The notes beneath the pieces were generated by a model, which ran no database searches, was not told the origin of the DNA, and saw nothing but the letters and a program-made list of their open reading frames with translations. A stretch of DNA of 30,988 nucleotides from an uncultured Collinsella sp. (GTDB lineage: Bacteria; Actinomycetota; Coriobacteriia; Coriobacteriales; Coriobacteriaceae), in contig UQHK01000024.1 in the NCBI GenBank assembly GCA_900540855.1, forward strand, positions 1 to 30,988, read 5' to 3'. Each line of letters opens with the position of its first letter. The stretch's first letter is position 1. The translations under genes and the position numbers were made by a program. Below, in pieces: positions 1-8,026 of the stretch.

Positions 1-65
1 GACAATTTCGACTGTAATGGACGTTCTTAAACGACTAGTCATTCAAGAGCGTCCCCAACGACTAC
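1..65. repeat. Left copy of inverted window-end repeat
   Basis: The first 37 bases are identical to the reverse complement of 30934-30970, and similarity continues to about base 65. The repeat contains its own hairpin: GGACGTTCTT (19-28) pairs with AAGAGCGTCC (45-54), with one G-T wobble, followed by CCCCAACGACTAC. I see no transposase or target duplication, so I treat it as a dispersed palindromic repeat. Confidence 0.85.
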
Positions 66-75
66 ACGCAAAAAC

Positions 76-107
76 GGCGCCCGCCGGCGATGTTGCCGGC
101 GGGCGCC
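76..107 (-). terminator. Intrinsic terminator of the galKT operon
   Basis: A perfect 13-bp stem, GGCGCCCGCCGGC (76-88) with GCCGGCGGGCGCC (95-107), encloses a 6-base loop. Read on the minus strand it is followed by a run of T (positions 75-70 region), so it terminates transcription leaving galT, whose stop codon is about 50 bases away. Confidence 0.85.
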
Positions 108-156
108 GCTGTCTTGAAGACGAAATGATCCGTTTTCCTCCGTCTCCAAGGGATCG

Positions 157-1785
157 TTACAGCGAGTCGATAAAGCGCTGCTGGGCGGCGCGGCCGGCTT
201 CGTCCCACTTAAAGACGCCGGCGTTGTCGAGCACGTGGCCAAACACCACGCCGACCTCCTCGTGCAGGATGTCGATGGCGTTGTCCGCCGTAAGCTCGTC
301 GGCGCGGCGGGCATAGACGTCCTCGGCCCACGCGGCATGGCTGCGGCAAAGGTCGTCGCCCTCGAGCGCACTGGCAAGGTCGTAGCTGGTATCGGCTTTG
401 GCTGCCAACAGGTGCTCGCGGACAGCGCCGAGCTCGGGAACCAGGCGCGGCGGAAGAATAGCCAGGCCCATAACCTCGATCAGGCCGATGTTCTCCTTTT
501 TAATGTGGTGGTACTCGGCATGCGGGTGGAATACGCCCAGCGGGTGCTCGTCGGTCGTGATATTGCAGCGAAGCGCCAGGTAGGCCTCGTAGATTTCGCC
601 GCCGGCGTTGCCGCGGGAGTCTACGCGGCGAATGACGGGCGTCACGGTGTTGTGCGCCACGCCATCGGCTGTGTGCGCGATGACGCCCACAGACTCATCG
701 CTCCACTCGCGCCAGGCGAGGATAATCTTCTCGGCGGCATCGAGCAGCTGAGCGCGGTCATGCGAGCGCAGACGCAGCACCGAGAGCGGCCACTGCAGCA
801 CGCTACCGCTGACCTGGTCAAAACCGGGCACGCTAAACTGCGAGACCTCGGCGGCATGCATCATGGGGAACTCGTGCGCGCCGCCCTGGAAGTGGTCGTG
901 CGACAAGATCGAGCCGCCCACGATGGGCAGGTCGGCGTTGGAGCCGATGAAGTAATGCGGGAACAGGTCCACAAAGTCGAGCAGGCAGGTCAGGCCCTTG
1001 CGGTCGACGTGCATCGGACGATGCTCGGAGCTCATGGCAATGCAGTGCTCGTTAAAGTACGCGTACGGGCTGTACTGGAAGCCCCAGCGCTCGCCGTCGA
1101 GCTGGATGGGGATAACGCGCAGATTCTGGCGGGCGGGGTGAGCTCCGCCGTCGGCTGCGGCGGAGCGTCCGGGATAGCCCTCGTTTTCGATGCAGAGCTG
1201 GCAGGCGGGATACTTCTCGCCCGTGTTCTTAGCTGCACCTGCCGCGGCGATATCGCGCGGGTCCTTCTCGGGCTTGGACAGGTTGATGGTGATCTCAAGA
1301 TCGCCCCAGTTGGTGGGGGTGCTCCATTTGATGTTGCGCGCGATGGCGGCACGGCGCACGTAGCCGGCGTCGCAGCACAGGCCGTAGAACCAGTCGGTTG
1401 CGGCACGGGGCTCGTTGACGCCCATACGCCCATTGAATTCCTCGTTTACAACCGAAGGCCTCGGCATGAGCGCGCCCATGATGCGCATGGCGATGCGATC
1501 GCGGCCCGACGCCGTGTCCTCGGCGGCGCCGTTGGCAACGGCGGCCTCGGCAAGCGCGGCAAGCGTGCCTTCAAGGTCAAAGTCGGGCAGGGTATCGGGG
1601 TGCAAGAGCGAGAGTTTCTCAACCTGGAGTGCCCAGGCCATGTCGAGTGCCGGCCCCGTGGCGCCGATGCACTCGAGAACGGTGTTGTATGCCCAGATGC
1701 GATCGTCCTGGCCGATCATCGATCGGTGGATGGCATATTCGATGAGGCCCTGCGCGGCCTCGTGCACATCAGTCATTACAGCCAT
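157..1785 (-). CDS. galT: UDP-glucose--hexose-1-phosphate uridylyltransferase, class II GalT
   Basis: This is the Leloir pathway enzyme that exchanges UMP between UDP-glucose and galactose-1-phosphate. It is about 542 residues, the size of the class II (Gram-positive type) GalT family rather than the 350-residue class I enzyme. Visible family segments include NEHCIAMSSEHRPMHVDRKG, the SHDHFQGG active-site region and a later FHPHAEYHH block. It follows galK, and their ends overlap: the galK stop reads TAATG, where ATG (1776) is a second possible galT start. The ATG at 1785 is given here; the one at 1776 would give 539 residues and is equally compatible with translational coupling. No strong ribosome binding site precedes either, which favours coupling. 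galE and galM are not in the window. Confidence 0.95.
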   Translation of the reverse strand: MAVMTDVHEAAQGLIEYAIHRSMIGQDDRIWAYNTVLECIGATGPALDMAWALQVEKLSLLHPDTLPDFDLEGTLAALAEAAVANGAAEDTASGRDRIAMRIMGALMPRPSVVNEEFNGRMGVNEPRAATDWFYGLCCDAGYVRRAAIARNIKWSTPTNWGDLEITINLSKPEKDPRDIAAAGAAKNTGEKYPACQLCIENEGYPGRSAAADGGAHPARQNLRVIPIQLDGERWGFQYSPYAYFNEHCIAMSSEHRPMHVDRKGLTCLLDFVDLFPHYFIGSNADLPIVGGSILSHDHFQGGAHEFPMMHAAEVSQFSVPGFDQVSGSVLQWPLSVLRLRSHDRAQLLDAAEKIILAWREWSDESVGVIAHTADGVAHNTVTPVIRRVDSRGNAGGEIYEAYLALRCNITTDEHPLGVFHPHAEYHHIKKENIGLIEVMGLAILPPRLVPELGAVREHLLAAKADTSYDLASALEGDDLCRSHAAWAEDVYARRADELTADNAIDILHEEVGVVFGHVLDNAGVFKWDEAGRAAQQRFIDSL

Positions 1786-2981
1786 GCCGCGTAAGCCCCC
1801 TTGTCAGAAATCGCGTAGTGGCGGGCAGAGCCCTCGCCAAGCCAGCCGTTCATCTTGGCAATGAAGGTGTCGACCAGGTCGAGCGGCACGAAGGCCTGGA
1901 TGGTGCCACCAAAGCCGCCACCGTGGATACGGACGGCGCCGCGGCCGTCGAGCACGTGCTCGGCCAGCGCCAGGGCATACATAGAAGGCTGCTCGGAACC
2001 CAGCTTGGCAACAACATTCTGCAGGTACATGGCGGAGCTGGCGCCGGACTTGCGCGTCAGGACCAGGAACCGGTCAATGTCGCCGGCGTTCAGAGCTGCC
2101 CAGCGCTTATCGACCAGGCCGTTCTCGTACCAGTAGTGAACGGCGCGCAGGCAGGCACGGTCGCCCAGCTTGGCGCGCAGCTCGGGGAGCTTGGCGTCAA
2201 AGTCGGCAACGTTTACCTCGCACAGGCGTGCCTTGCCAAACTCGGCGGCGACGTCCTGCATCTCGCGCGGAACGGCGGCGTAGTCGTCGGTGGCGGCCAC
2301 GTGGTCGGCGCCGACCTTGACGAGCACGAGCGCGTAGCCGTGATCCTCAAAGTTGAGCTCGAGCTTCTGGGTCTTAGGCTGAGCCTGGTCCTCAAAGTCC
2401 ATGTAGGCGAGGCCGCCCAGGCACACGGCAGCTTGGTCCATCAGACCGCAGGGCTTGCCGTAGTAGTTGTTCTCGGTGCGCTGGCTCATCTGGGCGAGTG
2501 CGACGGGTTCAATGGCGGGCGCGCCCCAGAGCGTCTCCATGGCACGGCCGTACGCGGCCTCGACGGCAGCAGAGCTGGAAAGGCCACCGCCCGAGGGGAC
2601 GGAGCAGGTGAAGGCGAAGTCGAAGCCCTTGGGCTCAACACCAAGCGCTGCGACCTCATGGGCCATACCGCGCACGAGGCTTGCGGACGTGCCCTTCTCG
2701 GACTCCTGAATGTCTACCGTGTCTAGCGTGATCTCAAACGTAGGATAGCCCTCGTCGGCGACGCGAATCTTGTTGGAATCGGTTGCCACGGCGATGCCGT
2801 CAACGGCGACATCGAGCGAGCCGGCGATAACGTGACCGCCCTCGTGATCGGTGTGATTGCCGCTGATCTCGGAGCGGCCGGGCGCGTGCACGTAGAGCAC
2901 CTGGCGGTCGCCGATGGGGCCAAACTCCTCCTCAAACAGCTTGGTGAGCGTGGCGAATGTCTTTTCGTCGGGGGTGGTCAT
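1776..2981 (-). CDS. galK: Galactokinase
   Basis: It phosphorylates galactose at C1 with ATP, feeding galT in the cytoplasm. The 401-residue product has the three GHMP-kinase motifs: the galactokinase signature PGRSEISGNHTD near residues 34-45 (the usual GEHTDY reads GNHTDH), the ATP-binding VPSGGGLSSSAAVEAA region, and HGGGFGGTIQAF near the C-terminus. The LMDQAAV segment carries the probable catalytic aspartate. The frame is open for 24 codons further upstream, but the ATG at 2981 begins MTTPDEKTF and is preceded by AAGGAAAGGAC, so that is the start. It leads the galKT operon and is divergent from the LacI-type regulator; two operator-like sites lie within about 125 bp upstream. Confidence 0.96.
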   Translation of the reverse strand: MTTPDEKTFATLTKLFEEEFGPIGDRQVLYVHAPGRSEISGNHTDHEGGHVIAGSLDVAVDGIAVATDSNKIRVADEGYPTFEITLDTVDIQESEKGTSASLVRGMAHEVAALGVEPKGFDFAFTCSVPSGGGLSSSAAVEAAYGRAMETLWGAPAIEPVALAQMSQRTENNYYGKPCGLMDQAAVCLGGLAYMDFEDQAQPKTQKLELNFEDHGYALVLVKVGADHVAATDDYAAVPREMQDVAAEFGKARLCEVNVADFDAKLPELRAKLGDRACLRAVHYWYENGLVDKRWAALNAGDIDRFLVLTRKSGASSAMYLQNVVAKLGSEQPSMYALALAEHVLDGRGAVRIHGGGFGGTIQAFVPLDLVDTFIAKMNGWLGEGSARHYAISDKGAYAAWL

Positions 2982-3025
2982 GGGAGTCCTTTCCTTGGCG
3001 CGCACGGGTGAGTTTTGCGTCGTTA

Positions 3026-3039
3026 TGAGTACGTTAACA
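3026..3039. promoter_or_regulatory. Operator-like site O1 of the LacI-type regulator
   Basis: TGAGTACGTTAACA is an imperfect palindrome with central CG, the usual layout of LacI/GalR-family operators. It lies 45 bp upstream of the galK start. An 18-base block containing it (3022-3039) recurs in reverse at 3090-3107. Confidence 0.65.
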
Positions 3040-3089
3040 ACTTGAAGCGGCATGAATCACGTGTTCACGATGCCGCACGTTACGGGCTA

Positions 3090-3103
3090 TGTTAACGTAC
3101 TCA
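3090..3103. promoter_or_regulatory. Operator-like site O2 of the LacI-type regulator
   Basis: TGTTAACGTACTCA is the exact reverse complement of O1. Its central CG is 64 bp from that of O1, close to six helical turns, so two dimers on the same face or a short loop are possible. Confidence 0.65.
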
Positions 3104-3180
3104 TAACACATCGCTTGTCACTTTTTGAGAATCTGGTAATCGGTAGAAATGCAGCCGTGAACGGTACTGCCGTATGGACT

Positions 3181-3186
3181 TATAAA
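3181..3186 (+). promoter_or_regulatory. Possible -10 element of the lacI-type gene
   Basis: TATAAA lies about 140 bp before the regulator start, with only a weak TGAACG candidate -35 about 17 bp upstream. Operator O3 begins 27 bp downstream, where bound repressor would block early elongation. Confidence 0.35.
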
Positions 3187-3212
3187 GCAGAAGAGATGCA
3201 GATAGAAAAAGT

Positions 3213-3226
3213 AGAGTACGTTAACA
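3213..3226. promoter_or_regulatory. Operator-like site O3 of the LacI-type regulator
   Basis: AGAGTACGTTAACA matches O1 at 13 of 14 positions. Its centre is 123 bp from O2, near twelve helical turns. Together the three sites fill most of the 338-bp galK/lacI interval (2982-3319), in which I see no gene. Confidence 0.6.
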
Positions 3227-3319
3227 TGCGTCCGACGATAGCGGGCTTCGGCGCGGGGTGTATTTCTGCCCGGGCCGGCATGCACGCTATTCAGATTTCG
3301 CAAGGGTGAAGGTGATCCT

Positions 3320-4351
3320 GTGGCAAGGCGCCCGTCCAACGATACCAGTTCGCGTCCGGTCTCCATGGCCGACGTCGCCCGCGCTGCTGGCGTTTCGCAG
3401 CAGACGGTTTCGCGCGTCGCCAACGGCTTGCCTAACGTCAACGAGCAGACGCGCCAGCGCGTGCAGGCCGCTATGCAAGAGCTCGGCTTTCGTCCGAGTT
3501 ATGCCGGTCGCTCGCTGCGCGACGGCCGTTACCATTCAGTCGGCCTGTGCGTCAACGATGTCACCAAGTTTGGCAACCTCTCAATGATCGACGGCATCGC
3601 CAGCGCTGCTCGCGAGTATAATTGCGCCATCACGCTGGTCGAGATGTCCAAGACCGAGGAGTTTTCGCTTGCCGAGGCCACGCGTCGTATGGCCGCGCTG
3701 CCCGTGGACGGCATCATTATCGGCATGAGTCGCATGGCGCCCGATTTTGAGACGTTTGATCCACTGCCGGGCATTGGCACGGTCATCGTTACCATGTACG
3801 CGCATCCGCGCGTGACCACAGTTGACTCCGATCATTACGGCTGCTCGCTATTGCTTATGGATCACCTGTTTGAGCTGGGACACGATCAGATTCGCTATAT
3901 TGGCGGCCCGTCGTTCTCGGTCGACGAGCAGTTTCGTCGCGCCGGTTGGCAGGATGCACTCGAGCGTAAGCACATTAAGCCGCAGGCGCCGCTCGAGGGC
4001 GATTGGTCTGCCAACAGCGGTTACGAGGCCGGCAGATATCTGGCCGAGCACGACCGCACCATGACGGCGATTTACGCGGCAAACGACCAGATGGCAAACG
4101 GCGCCATTGCAGCGCTGCGTGATAGCGGTCTGCGCGTGCCCGAGGACGTGAGCGTGGTGGGCATCGATGACTCGCTCGACGACTTTGTCGCACATAACGA
4201 GCTCACGACCGTTCGATTCGATCTGCATCAGCGCGGGCGCGAGGTGTTCGAGCGCGCAGTTCCCAAGGCGGGGGCATCGGACAAAACCGTCGCCATTCGT
4301 ATTCCCGGTCAGCTCATCGTTCGACACACCACGGCAGCGCCGCGCGCATAG
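3320..4351 (+). CDS. LacI/GalR-family transcriptional repressor, probably of galKT
   Basis: The 343-residue protein has the family layout. An N-terminal helix-turn-helix plus hinge spans roughly residues 13-65 (VSMADVARAAGVSQQTVSRV, then PNVNEQTRQRVQAAMQELGF). A periplasmic-binding-protein-like sugar sensor follows, ending in the typical VVGIDDSLDDFVAHNELTTV block. The start is GTG at 3320 behind GAAGGTGAT; an internal ATG exists at residue 16 but would remove the start of the DNA-binding region. It is divergent from galK, and three matching CG-centred operators lie between them, so it most likely represses galKT and itself. The inducer is not determinable; galactose is inferred from the neighbours. 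Confidence 0.9.
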   Translation: MARRPSNDTSSRPVSMADVARAAGVSQQTVSRVANGLPNVNEQTRQRVQAAMQELGFRPSYAGRSLRDGRYHSVGLCVNDVTKFGNLSMIDGIASAAREYNCAITLVEMSKTEEFSLAEATRRMAALPVDGIIIGMSRMAPDFETFDPLPGIGTVIVTMYAHPRVTTVDSDHYGCSLLLMDHLFELGHDQIRYIGGPSFSVDEQFRRAGWQDALERKHIKPQAPLEGDWSANSGYEAGRYLAEHDRTMTAIYAANDQMANGAIAALRDSGLRVPEDVSVVGIDDSLDDFVAHNELTTVRFDLHQRGREVFERAVPKAGASDKTVAIRIPGQLIVRHTTAAPRA

Positions 4352-4434
4352 TTTTCGCAGGTCAACGGCTCGGCGTTGCATATCAATAACAATCGGTAAG
4401 GATGCCGGCAGATAGCCGTGACTATGAAGGCGAG

Positions 4435-4443
4435 TGCTATGAT
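4435..4443 (+). promoter_or_regulatory. Extended -10 promoter for the flavo-diiron gene
   Basis: TGCTATGAT combines an extended -10 TG with TATGAT, 38 bp before the ATG at 4481. No good -35 is visible, as expected of extended -10 promoters. It drives a short leader ending in CTAGGAGG. Confidence 0.5.
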
Positions 4444-4480
4444 AGACGGGTTCATTTGTCTATCTAGGAGGCTTTGCCTG

Positions 4481-5641
4481 ATGGAGATCACCAAGGATAT
4501 CCGCTACATTGGCGTTGACGATCATGACATCGACCTGTTCGAGGGCCAGTACGACGTGTCCGAGAACGGTATGGCATACAACAGCTACGTTGTCTTGGGC
4601 GAGAAGATCGCTGTCGCCGATTCGGTCGATGGCGGATTTGTCGACGAGTGGCTCGGCAACCTCGAGACCGTACTCGACGGCCGCACGCCCGACTACCTGG
4701 TCATCCATCACATGGAGCCCGATCACTCCGCCGGCATCGCCGCCTTTATGGAGCGCTATCCCCAGGCGCAGATTGTGGCAAGCATGGGCGCCTTCCGCAT
4801 GATGGTCAACTACTTTGGCACGGACTACCCCGAGCGCAAGATGGTTGTCAAAGAGGGTGACGTGCTTGATCTGGGCGGCCACAGCCTGACCTTTGTCGGC
4901 GCCCCCAACGTTCACTGGCCCGAGGTACTCTTCTCCTACGAGGCTACCGACAAGGTGCTCTTTAGTGCCGACGGCTTTGGCAAGTTCGGCGCCAACGACA
5001 TCGAGGATCCGGAAGGCTGGGCTTGCGAAGCGCGCCGCTACTACTTTGGCATCGTCGGTAAGTTCGGCAAATTCGTGCAGACCGTGCTCAAGAAGGCCGC
5101 CGATCTGGATATCCAGATCATCTGCCCGCTTCATGGTCCCGTGCTGACTGAGAACCTGGGCTACTACCTCGACACTTACAACACCTGGTCGAGCTATCAG
5201 CCCGAGGACGAGGGCATCACCATTGCCTACGCGAGCGTCTACGGCCACCTGAAGGCTGCCGTCGAGGAGCTTGCATCTGCGCTCGAGGCTCGCGGCCAGA
5301 AGGTTTCCGTCTTTGACCTAGCTCGCGACGACATGGCCGAGGCCGTTGAGGATGCGTTCCGCTACGACCGTCTGGTGCTCGCCTCCATCACCTATCAGGG
5401 CGAGATCTTCCCGTTTATGAGCACCTTCATCCACACGCTCGCCGAGCATGCCTACCAGAACCGCACCGTGGCGCTCGTCGAGGCCGGTTCTTGGGCACCT
5501 GCCGCCGCTAAGGTTATGACCAAGGAACTCGAGGGTATGAAAGACATCACGCTGACGCAGAACAAGGTGACCGTCCTGGGTTCGCTCAACGACGCATCGC
5601 GCGCCCAGATTGAGGCCCTCGCTGACGAGCTCTCCAAGTAG
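4481..5641 (+). CDS. A-type flavo-diiron protein (oxygen/NO reductase)
   Basis: Flavo-diiron proteins reduce O2 to water, or NO to N2O, in the cytoplasm of anaerobes, taking electrons from rubredoxin or a flavoprotein. The 386-residue product has a metallo-beta-lactamase-type domain (about residues 1-245) with all six usual diiron ligands visible: HMEPDH, the histidine of NVHWPE, the aspartate of SADGFGKFG and the histidine of PLHGPV. A flavodoxin domain follows (about 250-386: ITIAYASVYGH for the FMN phosphate loop, then a TYQGEIFP loop). No rubredoxin or NADH-oxidase extension is present. The ATG at 4481 is chosen because AGGAGG lies 8 bases upstream; an in-frame ATG 63 bases earlier lacks this. 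It stands alone with its own promoter and terminator. Confidence 0.93.
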   Translation: MEITKDIRYIGVDDHDIDLFEGQYDVSENGMAYNSYVVLGEKIAVADSVDGGFVDEWLGNLETVLDGRTPDYLVIHHMEPDHSAGIAAFMERYPQAQIVASMGAFRMMVNYFGTDYPERKMVVKEGDVLDLGGHSLTFVGAPNVHWPEVLFSYEATDKVLFSADGFGKFGANDIEDPEGWACEARRYYFGIVGKFGKFVQTVLKKAADLDIQIICPLHGPVLTENLGYYLDTYNTWSSYQPEDEGITIAYASVYGHLKAAVEELASALEARGQKVSVFDLARDDMAEAVEDAFRYDRLVLASITYQGEIFPFMSTFIHTLAEHAYQNRTVALVEAGSWAPAAAKVMTKELEGMKDITLTQNKVTVLGSLNDASRAQIEALADELSK

Positions 5642-5664
5642 CGATACGTTCACGTTTAACGCTC

Positions 5665-5703
5665 AAACCACCACAAAGGGGACAGGCACCTTTGTGGTGG
5701 TTT
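5665..5703. terminator. Terminator hairpin carrying a GGGACAG core (family member 1)
   Basis: AAACCACCACAAAGG (5665-5679) pairs perfectly over 15 bp with CCTTTGTGGTGGTTT (5689-5703). The loop reads GGACAGGCA, so AAAGGGGACAGGCACC spans stem and loop. The T run to 5705 makes it a terminator for the plus-strand flavo-diiron gene. It sits between two convergent genes. Confidence 0.85.
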
Positions 5704-5707
5704 TTGT

Positions 5708-6511
5708 TTAAGCGCCGGCGATGACGAGATTTGGGCGGGCGTTGTCGACGGTCTCGGCGATTGAGGTGGCGACGGCGTGATCGGGGTCACGGTCCATCAC
5801 GATGGCGTTGACGTCGGTCAGCTCGGCAAAGCGGTACATGCCACGTCCGTTGACCTTACTGGCGTCCATGAGGGCGACACTTTGACGAGCGGCACCGACC
5901 ATAGCCGCTTTGGTCTCGGCCATCTGCGGAAAGTCGGTCGTAAAGCCGCAGCCGGGAATAAAAGCGCCAGGGCACATGACGGCAAGATCGGCGTGGACCA
6001 TTTGGAGCGCCTGCATGGTAAGTGGGCCGTACAGATAGCGATGGCCTTTGCGCAGTGCCCCGCCCAGCATGACGACATCGACTGAGGGCATGCTCTCGTC
6101 GATGTAATCGGCAATGGTAATGTCGGCCGTGATGACGGTGATGCCATCGCGCTGGTCGAGCAGGCGGACAAACTCGAGAGCGGTGGTGCCCGAGTCGACG
6201 AGCAGGGTGTCACCGTTGCTGACGAGCTCGATAGCGCTTTGCGCGATGGCCTGCTTGGCGGCGACATTGACGTTGATGCGGCGATCCTGGGTGGATACGG
6301 TCAGTCGCTTCTGGAGCGACACGGCGCCGCCATGCGTGCGGCGCAGCTTGCCGGACTCGGCGAGCGCGTCTAGGTCGGCGCGGGCGGTAACGGAGGACAC
6401 GCCAAAGGTCTGGGCGATTTCTGCTACTTGCACCGAGGCGTTATGTTCGAGCATCTCCATGATGGCGGCACGACGCTCATCGGCGAAAGCTCGGGTTGTT
6501 GCGTGGGCCAT
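5708..6511 (-). CDS. DeoR/GlpR-family transcriptional regulator
   Basis: The 267-residue protein begins with a DeoR-type winged helix-turn-helix (about residues 10-60: RRAAIMEMLEHNASVQVAEI, then VSSVTARADLDALAESGKL and RRTHGGA). It continues with the sugar-phosphate-sensing DeoRC domain (LVDSGTTALEF, then ITVITADI and MLGGALR). Members of this family usually repress sugar catabolism and respond to phosphorylated sugars. It is divergent from a class II aldolase across a 335-bp interval, so control of that gene is a natural inference. The ATG at 6511 has GGATGGAG upstream. Confidence 0.9.
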   Translation of the reverse strand: MAHATTRAFADERRAAIMEMLEHNASVQVAEIAQTFGVSSVTARADLDALAESGKLRRTHGGAVSLQKRLTVSTQDRRINVNVAAKQAIAQSAIELVSNGDTLLVDSGTTALEFVRLLDQRDGITVITADITIADYIDESMPSVDVVMLGGALRKGHRYLYGPLTMQALQMVHADLAVMCPGAFIPGCGFTTDFPQMAETKAAMVGAARQSVALMDASKVNGRGMYRFAELTDVNAIVMDRDPDHAVATSIAETVDNARPNLVIAGA

Positions 6512-6846
6512 AGCTGCTCCATCCTCAGCCTAAATTTGCAGGAATTGTGTTGAGTCTATTTTCGTTCATTTTCTTTTTAAGCAAGTAAACGCCTTTCGAT
6601 TACTTATCTTTTCTATAAAAGAAAGATGATTCGCTTGAAAACGGTAATGTCGGATAGGGGAATTTAGCCTGAATCCCTTCCGTTTGCTTTTCAAAAACGA
6701 GCGTTTTGGCCTGCATGCCGGCGATATCTCGTACATGCGACAGATGCGATTTTCATACAATGGGGCCAGCAAAACGCAAGGTAAAACACCTTGTGAACAA
6801 CTACGCCCGATGTCCAGATGCGGGCGAGGGAGAGGAGCAAACGCTC
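6512..6846. promoter_or_regulatory. deoR/aldolase divergent control region
   Basis: No gene is seen in these 335 bases. The deoR-proximal half (about 6555-6640) is clearly A+T-rich against the GC-rich background. It carries repeated TTTC/GAAA-type words (TTTTCGTTCATTTTC near 6558, CTTTCGATTAC near 6592, TTTTCTATAAAAGAAAG near 6609, an inverted repeat). DeoR-family proteins often bind such words. A TACAAT near 6756 could be a -10 for the aldolase. Exact sites are uncertain. Confidence 0.4.
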
Positions 6847-7704
6847 ATGGCACTTGTTACCACCGAAAAGATGCTCAAGGACGCTCAGGCCGGCCACTAC
6901 GCCGTCGGCGCGTTCAACGTCGAGAACCTCGAGTTTGTTATGGCCGTTCTGGCTGCTGCCGAGGAGACCAAGTCCCCCGTCATCATGCAGACCACCCCGG
7001 GCACCATCAAGACCGCTGGTCTGGACTACTTCTACGGCATGGTCAAGGCTGCCGCCGAGCGCGCTTCCGTGCCCGTCGCCCTGCACCTCGATCACGGCGA
7101 TGGCTATGACCGCTGCATGCAGGCTTTCCGCACCGGCTACACCTCTGTCATGATTGACGGCTCGCACGAGTCCTTCGAGGACAACATTGCCCTGACCAAG
7201 TCCGTCGCCGACGCTGGCCGCGCCATGGGCGTGCCCGTCGAGGCTGAGCTCGGTAAGGTTGGCGGCAAGGAGGACGACGGTCCCGCGGTTGAGGGCGAGA
7301 GCCCCTACACCGATCCGGCCGAGGCCAAGGAGTTCGTCGAGCGCACTGGCTGCACCTCCCTCGCTATTGGCGTTGGCACCAGCCACGGCGTGTACACGAG
7401 CGATCCGCACATCGAGCAGTCCGTGGTCAAGGCCATTCGCGACGCCGTCGACGTGCCGCTGGTCCTGCACGGCACCTCCGGTGTGCCCGATGAGCAGGTT
7501 GCCGAGGCTGTGAAGAACGGCATCTGCAAGGTCAACTACGCCACCGAGCTGCGTCAGGCCTACACCAAGGGCTTCATGGCCTACATGGCCGAGAACCCCG
7601 CCTGCTTCGATCCCAAGAAGCCGGCCAAGGAGGGCATGCGCGAGATCACCGAGCTGGTTAAGATCCGCATGACCAACCTCAACTCTGTGGGCAAAGCAGA
7701 GTAA
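6847..7704 (+). CDS. fba: Class II fructose-bisphosphate (or tagatose-bisphosphate) aldolase
   Basis: This is a zinc-dependent aldolase cleaving fructose-1,6-bisphosphate (or tagatose-1,6-bisphosphate) to DHAP and glyceraldehyde-3-phosphate. The 285-residue product has the class II landmarks: HLDHG at 80-84 (catalytic Asp82 and zinc ligand His83), the ELGKVGGKED loop, GTSHGVY with a second zinc histidine, and LHGTSGV with the third. The FBA, GatY and KbaY subfamilies are hard to separate by eye. An unlinked glycolytic role fits its C-ending, highly expressed codon style, while the divergent DeoR gene leaves a tagatose or other sugar role open. ATG 6847 follows GAGAGGAGC; the reading frame is open much further upstream but without a better start. 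Confidence 0.92.
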   Translation: MALVTTEKMLKDAQAGHYAVGAFNVENLEFVMAVLAAAEETKSPVIMQTTPGTIKTAGLDYFYGMVKAAAERASVPVALHLDHGDGYDRCMQAFRTGYTSVMIDGSHESFEDNIALTKSVADAGRAMGVPVEAELGKVGGKEDDGPAVEGESPYTDPAEAKEFVERTGCTSLAIGVGTSHGVYTSDPHIEQSVVKAIRDAVDVPLVLHGTSGVPDEQVAEAVKNGICKVNYATELRQAYTKGFMAYMAENPACFDPKKPAKEGMREITELVKIRMTNLNSVGKAE

Positions 7705-7737
7705 CAGCAAGGGTACTCCGACTCGCTACATATCCCG

Positions 7738-7862
7738 GGGAGGGACGAGGACTTAGTTCCCCAATCGTCCTCGGGCATGCAAAAAGCCTCGCTGCGCACT
7801 TCGTGCGGCGAGGCTTTTTGCCCCCTGCGGAAAGATTGGAGAACTAAGCCCTCGTCCCTCCC
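7738..7862. terminator. Nested palindrome with central bidirectional terminator
   Basis: The core AAAAAGCCTCGC (7781-7792) pairs with GCGAGGCTTTTT (7808-7819), giving a terminator usable on either strand between the convergent aldolase and HAD genes. Around it lies an outer stem: GGGAGGGACGAGG (7738-7750) with CCTCGTCCCTCCC (7850-7862), CTTAGTT (7752-7758) with AACTAAG (7842-7848), and CCAATC (7761-7766) with GATTGG (7834-7839). Confidence 0.85.
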
Positions 7863-8026
7863 AGGTTGACCTACTCGAGGTCGTCGCCCTTGTGGCGTTA
7901 GGTCTGAAAATAATAAGAAGCCTTCGCGCTGCGGAATGATTTTGGAAACTAAGTACGGGGACCCGCCCAAGCCGTCCTGCTCAATCGCCCTTGTGGCGTT
8001 GGGGCGGAAAGGGTGGGGCGCGTGGG
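7863..8026. repeat. Intergenic repeat remnants downstream of the nested palindrome
   Basis: TCGCCCTTGTGGCGTT occurs exactly at 7884-7899 and again at 7985-8000. Between them, 7931-7970 (GCGGAATGATTTTGGAAACT and on) resembles the right arm of the preceding palindrome (GCGGAAAGATTGGAGAACT), so it looks like a decayed partial copy. No gene is seen here. Confidence 0.5.

Noticed and set aside
235..1794. 519-codon plus-strand open frame opposite galT
   Set aside because: It lies entirely antisense to galT, whose protein has clear family motifs. Long antisense frames are expected in GC-rich coding DNA, and this translation shows no recognisable domain.
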